This document shows, in pieces, positions 6,901-9,112 of a DNA stretch of 9,112 bases. The notes beneath the pieces were generated by a model, which saw only the letters and a list, made by a program, of their open reading frames with translations, did not search any database and was not told where the DNA came from. Source of the stretch: an uncultured archaeon (GTDB taxonomy: Archaea > Halobacteriota > Methanosarcinia > Methanotrichales > Methanotrichaceae). The stretch covers positions 1 to 9,112 of the forward strand of contig CABMDX010000120.1 in the NCBI GenBank assembly GCA_902385025.1, written 5' to 3'. A program made the position numbers and the translations under genes. Position 1 is the first letter of the stretch. Every line of letters starts with the position of its first letter.

Positions 6901-7111
6901 TTAATAGATATCTGCCAGTTCCACTTTAGGGATATCGCCATCTGAAAGCGCCGCTGGATCCTGGCGAAAACCTCTAAAACAAGTCCGATGGCATCTTTGA
7001 TGTTCTTTCAGAGCTTCTTCTTTAGTCTCTCCCTGACTGATAGCCCCGGCAGTTCAAGGCAGCGAACTGTATAACCCATCTTGCTGCGGCTCGATGATAA
7101 CGGTATCTCAT
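6901..7111 (-). pseudogene. Decayed HicB-type antitoxin, broken by about five indels
   Basis: Read on the minus strand from an ATG at 7111 to a TAA at 6901-6903, consecutive pieces in different frames spell one HicB protein: MRY, TVIIEPQQDG, GYTVRCLELPG, AISQGETKEEALK, NIKDAIGLVLEVFAR, then DPAALSDGDIPKVELADIY and the stop. These match the HicB N-terminal ferredoxin-like domain (TVIIEPEEDGGYTV...LPG..SQGET.EEAL.NI..AI), and the total length of about 70 codons is normal. At least five indels are needed to keep the frame, most readily explained as deletions, so no functional antitoxin can be made. Intact neighbours on both sides argue against poor sequence quality. HicB normally neutralises the HicA mRNA interferase; a degenerate HicA-like frame lies directly upstream on the same strand. 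Confidence 0.75.
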
Positions 7112-7332
7112 CGTGATTTTAATTGAATGACGCTATATTTGGCGCTATGCAGCAAGAGCAATGATTGCGCTATTGGAAATGGGACCATGATATGAACTTT
7201 CCTGTCTCCAAGGGCTGCCTTTGCCCCACCGCAAGATCCGCGGACCTGCCGGATGATGGACGCGCCCGCAGGCGCTGCGCTCCGACAGAGAGACGCTGAC
7301 GGGAAATGGGCAATAGAACGCATCAAATTCAT
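7108..7332 (-). pseudogene. Degenerate HicA-like toxin remnant
   Basis: A 74-codon minus-strand frame is open from ATG 7332 to TGA 7108. Its middle resembles HicA: FPSAS (compare LPSVSG), then RSAAPAGASIIRQVRGSC (compare the helix and strand ending in RQRGSH), then GDRKVHIMVPF (compare the basic strand ending in VPxH). The catalytic His of the GSH motif is Cys here, and the expected C-terminal helix (GTLRxIIRxAG) is not in this frame. Faint traces of that helix (SAIIALAA, then ASFN before a stop) appear in other frames, suggesting indels. The position fits: hicA normally precedes hicB, and this frame's TGA overlaps the hicB ATG. Its ATG also overlaps the stop of the flippase-like gene. The match is weak taken alone and relies on the clear HicB next door. 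It is most likely non-functional. Confidence 0.45.
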
Positions 7333-8318
7333 TTCTTCACCGTGCGATCTAATGAAAATCCAACGAATATTGCTCCAACAATGAGATTCGTGAAATAGGT
7401 TATGAGCCTCCAGAGCGCAACCAGGACTCCCAGAAGAGAGCTCGGAACAAACATCGAGTACAGATAGCTCATGCTCAGCTCAGCCACGCCGCTGCTTCCT
7501 GGAGTCAAGGGAGCCAGGCTTATTATTGCTATGATTATCTGAGCTGCAGTCGAGAGGATAATGCTGGGTTTCTGGCCAAGACCCACGAGAAGCACCGGGG
7601 GAACAAGAAACTCGCAGGTCCAAATGAATATAGTAACCGCAATCATCGCGGGAATCCTATTTCTCTCCCGAGCAAATTTAATGTCAGCCTCTCGAAATTG
7701 CCAGATTTGTTCCTCGATGGCAAACACTATCTTTGCCCCTCGGGTTTTCAGCTTTGCCCATTTTATCAGTCTTTCTATTCTCTCTGGCCTTTCAATCAGC
7801 TCCCAGAGGAATATCAGCAGAAAGATGATCAGCAACAGGAAAACCACGCCCACTTCCAGCCCGAATCCTGTTACTTTATCGGATAGAAAGTTTAAGACCA
7901 CAAATGCCGATAGAAAGAGAAAGCCGTCGAGGAGTCGCTCTGCCAGGACCACTGCCGTTGCTGAACCATAGCTCATGCCGTCATCTGCAAGCATTTTGAT
8001 TCTTACAGGTTCGCCTCCCGCAGACGAAGGCATCAATGAAGCAAGGAAGTTGGATGCAAGCGTTGTCTTGAGGGCCAAATTGAAGCTTGCTCTATGGCCA
8101 ACTGTAGTGGCCAGGATCTGTATCCTGAAGGACCAGAACAACCAGGAGAGAAAATGGAGAAATAGAGCTAAAAGCACAAACCGGGTACTGATGCTGGAAA
8201 GTGCCTCATAGGATATGTCGGCATTTGTGAATTTTAGTATGGCAATGATTGCCAGGAGGCTTATGAGGAGTGCTATAAGGATATCCTTTCTTCCCCGTCT
8301 CCTTGAATCGAAGGCCAA
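7329..8318 (-). CDS. Flippase-like integral membrane protein (UPF0104 / LPG-synthase-TM, AglD-like)
   Basis: 329 residues, normal for the stand-alone family. About seven or eight hydrophobic segments (11-30, 47-66, 80-96, 122-145, 153-172, 225-245, 255-272, 283-322). Family motifs are present: PSSAGGEPVRIKML (97-110; usual PGxxGGEPxRxxLL), VVLAERLLDG (123-132; usual ERxxD) and LAPLTPGSSGVAE (268-280; usual PlPGGlGxxE), with R304 in the last part. Relatives include archaeal AglD, linked to lipid-linked glycan handling, and the membrane part of bacterial lysyl-phosphatidylglycerol synthases. A role in moving or modifying lipid-linked molecules is inferred from family; the substrate is unknown. 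The start is TTG, set by GAGGTGA. Glycosyltransferases that often accompany this family are not in the window. Its stop overlaps the ATG of the HicA-like remnant (ATGA). Confidence 0.85.
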   Translation of the reverse strand: MAFDSRRRGRKDILIALLISLLAIIAILKFTNADISYEALSSISTRFVLLALFLHFLSWLFWSFRIQILATTVGHRASFNLALKTTLASNFLASLMPSSAGGEPVRIKMLADDGMSYGSATAVVLAERLLDGFLFLSAFVVLNFLSDKVTGFGLEVGVVFLLLIIFLLIFLWELIERPERIERLIKWAKLKTRGAKIVFAIEEQIWQFREADIKFARERNRIPAMIAVTIFIWTCEFLVPPVLLVGLGQKPSIILSTAAQIIIAIISLAPLTPGSSGVAELSMSYLYSMFVPSSLLGVLVALWRLITYFTNLIVGAIFVGFSLDRTVKK

Positions 8319-8321
8319 GCT

Positions 8322-8328
8322 TCACCTC
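8322..8328 (-). promoter_or_regulatory. Ribosome binding site fixing a TTG start for the flippase-like gene
   Basis: On the minus strand GAGGTGA ends 3 bases before TTG at 8318. The same heptamer with a TTG start is used by fae-hps. There is no nearby ATG or GTG in frame. Confidence 0.65.
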
Positions 8329-8355
8329 TTGGGCGGAAGGCAATTGTCAAGCACC

Positions 8356-8580
8356 TCAATCTTGCCAGACGATCAACCTTTCGGTATTCTTCCTGAAATC
8401 ATTTTCGAAGGTATTGATCCTCCCTTTTCCGTTTGAGATGGTCAGCAGGATATTGCCATGCAGGAGATCGATATGCTTCCGTGGATTTAAGTGGAATGGA
8501 TTAAAAAAATGGCTGCTCCAATGGAGCCAGAGACAACTGCAAAAAATATAAGGGACGGCTACAGGGCCTTTCCGTCCGTC
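8356..8580 (-). other. Startless open frame between glnK and the flippase-like gene; possible gene remnant
   Basis: The 240 bases between these genes hold no normal gene. One minus-strand frame runs open from inside glnK to a TGA at 8356-8358. Its last 38 or so codons read like real protein (charged and hydrophobic residues well mixed, for example HIDLLHGNILLTISNGKG, then TFENDFRKNTERLIVWQD). There is no ATG, GTG or TTG suited to start it, and T-rich terminator-like runs fall inside it. I do not recognise the family. It may be the tail of a lost gene, a gene using a rare start, or chance. Confidence 0.2.
8501..8550 (-). terminator. T-rich termination region after amt-glnK
   Basis: On the minus strand, 9 bases past the glnK stop, there is a TATATTTTTT run (8541-8550), then ATTTTTTTAA (8501-8510). 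Archaeal RNA polymerase stops at such T-tracts without needing a hairpin. The first run could also act as a TATA element, but it is about 230 bases from the flippase-like start. Confidence 0.45.
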
Positions 8581-8897
8581 TCGCCAGTCCTGATGCGAAT
8601 GGTCTTTTCCACCGGCAATATGAAGATCTTGCCGTCACCAATATTTCCGGTATGGGCGGCCTTTCGGATCGTCTCTGCCACCTCATCTGCCTTATCATCT
8701 GGCACCACGACCTCAATCTTGACCTTGGGGAGCATGTCCACCTTGTACTCCTCCCCGCGCCACATCTGAGTAATTCCCTTCTGACGGCCTCTGCCCTTTA
8801 CTTCAATGGAGGTCAGGCTGGTGTAGCCTGCTCCTTCTAAGGCGCCTTTCACTTCTTCCACTTTGGAAGGTCTGATTATGGCCTGAATCATCCTCAT
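8559..8897 (-). CDS. glnK: PII nitrogen-regulatory protein GlnK
   Basis: 112 residues, the standard PII length. MRMIQAIIRP opens the first strand; the T-loop spans about 37-55 with Y51 at the classic position; TGNIGDGKIF near residues 83-92 matches the PII C-terminal signature that helps bind ATP; and R101/R103 in KTIRIRTG sit where nucleotide-contacting arginines are expected. GlnK trimers sense ATP/ADP and 2-oxoglutarate and block the Amt channel when nitrogen is plentiful. In archaea Y51 is generally not known to be uridylylated. The gene overlaps the end of amt by the ATGA at 8894-8897, and GGGGTGA (8902-8908) lies 4 bases before the ATG, within amt. The conserved amt-glnK pairing confirms the assignment; whether it is GlnK1 or GlnK2 cannot be told. 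Confidence 0.96.
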   Translation of the reverse strand: MRMIQAIIRPSKVEEVKGALEGAGYTSLTSIEVKGRGRQKGITQMWRGEEYKVDMLPKVKIEVVVPDDKADEVAETIRKAAHTGNIGDGKIFILPVEKTIRIRTGETDGKAL

Positions 8898-8910
8898 GAT
8901 TTCACCCCTT
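8894..8910 (-). promoter_or_regulatory. ATGA stop/start overlap with internal Shine-Dalgarno coupling amt to glnK
   Basis: The glnK ATG (8897-8895) and amt TGA (8896-8894) share two bases. AAGGGGTGAA (8901-8910) inside the last amt codons supplies the ribosome binding site. Confidence 0.8.
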
Positions 8911-9112
8911 CGCCTGGCTCCTGAGTGACGAACTCAGGATAGGCGGAATATCCGTGCTCGCCCAGATCCAATCCTGCAATCTCTTCTTCCCTTGACACCC
9001 TCAGCCCAACGGTGTGCTTGAGCAGGGCAAACAGTATGTAGCCGGTTCCAAAGGCCCAGACGGCTACAGTCACCATATCTATCACCTGAGCAATAAGCTG
9101 TCCGGTGTTGCC
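8894..9112 (-). CDS. amt: Ammonium transporter Amt, C-terminal 72 residues (5' part beyond right edge)
   Basis: The frame enters from the right edge and ends at TGA 8894-8896. It covers the last membrane helix (VTVAVWAFGTGYILFALLK) and the cytoplasmic tail with the family-diagnostic segment GLRVSREEEIAGLDLGEHGYSAYP split as VSREEEIAGLD and LGEHGYSAYPEF, the region that contacts GlnK and gates transport. Amt conducts ammonium across the membrane as a trimer. Its stop overlaps the glnK start, so the two are translationally coupled, as in most archaea. About 330 upstream residues are missing from the window. Expression under nitrogen limitation is expected from family knowledge, but the promoter is not visible. 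Confidence 0.95.
   Translation of the reverse strand, partial: GNTGQLIAQVIDMVTVAVWAFGTGYILFALLKHTVGLRVSREEEIAGLDLGEHGYSAYPEFVTQEPGEGVKS

Noticed and set aside
6901..7111. Sequencing error as the cause of the HicB frameshifts
   Set aside because: About five indels in 210 bases, with long intact genes on both sides, fits real decay better than local error, although one or two G-run or A-run indels could still be errors.
7147..7158. Twelve-base string ATGCAGCAAGAG shared with 2227-2238
   Set aside because: A couple of 12-base repeats are expected by chance in 9 kb, and the flanks differ.
8303..8769. Plus-strand frames of 73-92 codons across the flippase/glnK region
   Set aside because: They overlap strong minus-strand genes or terminator sequence, lack ribosome sites and resemble no known family.

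Overview
The window looks like chromosomal DNA from a methanogenic archaeon of the Methanosarcinales, most likely a Methanothrix (Methanosaeta)-like lineage. The case rests on four things: a fused formaldehyde-activating enzyme / hexulose-6-phosphate synthase (Fae-Hps); start sites with archaeal-type GAGGTGA or GGGGTGA ribosome binding sites, two of them on TTG starts; A/T-rich boxes about 25-30 bases upstream of several starts; and an abundance of secreted beta-helix and DNRLRE-type proteins. The genus is an inference. The domain Archaea is well supported.

Layout, left to right. (1) 1-676, minus strand: a secreted rhodanese-like protein cut by the left edge. It lies 35 bases downstream of (2) a secreted NosD-type right-handed beta-helix protein on the same strand (712-2166, possibly from 2271). 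(3) A divergent intergenic region of about 220 bases leads to a secreted DNRLRE-domain protein (2388-2960, plus). (4) A hairpin and a TATA-like box follow, then a membrane protein joining an N-terminal extracytoplasmic thioredoxin fold to a CcdA/DsbD-type membrane domain (3114-4307). (5) Fae-Hps (4363-5550), then 16 bases later a membrane-anchored alkaline-phosphatase-superfamily protein (5567-6892); these two look like an operon. (6) 6893-7332 has no normal gene. On the minus strand it carries a decayed hicAB toxin-antitoxin locus: a HicB antitoxin broken by about five indels, and a degenerate HicA-like reading frame. (7) A UPF0104/AglD-type flippase-like membrane protein (7329-8318, minus). 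(8) A region of about 240 bases with T-rich terminators and an unexplained startless reading frame. (9) glnK (8559-8897) and the C-terminal end of an Amt ammonium transporter (8894 to the right edge), coupled by an ATGA overlap on the minus strand.

How they fit together: the left half is an envelope and extracytoplasmic set (rhodanese, beta-helix, DNRLRE, thioredoxin-CcdA) in which cysteine-based redox or sulfur chemistry outside the membrane recurs. The middle is C1/pentose-phosphate metabolism. The right edge is ammonium uptake and its PII control. I see no CRISPR array, tRNA, rRNA or intact insertion sequence. I did not find a clearly new defence-type system. The best candidates for a second look are the decaying hicAB locus, the thioredoxin-CcdA fusion and the Fae-Hps/phosphatase-like pair.
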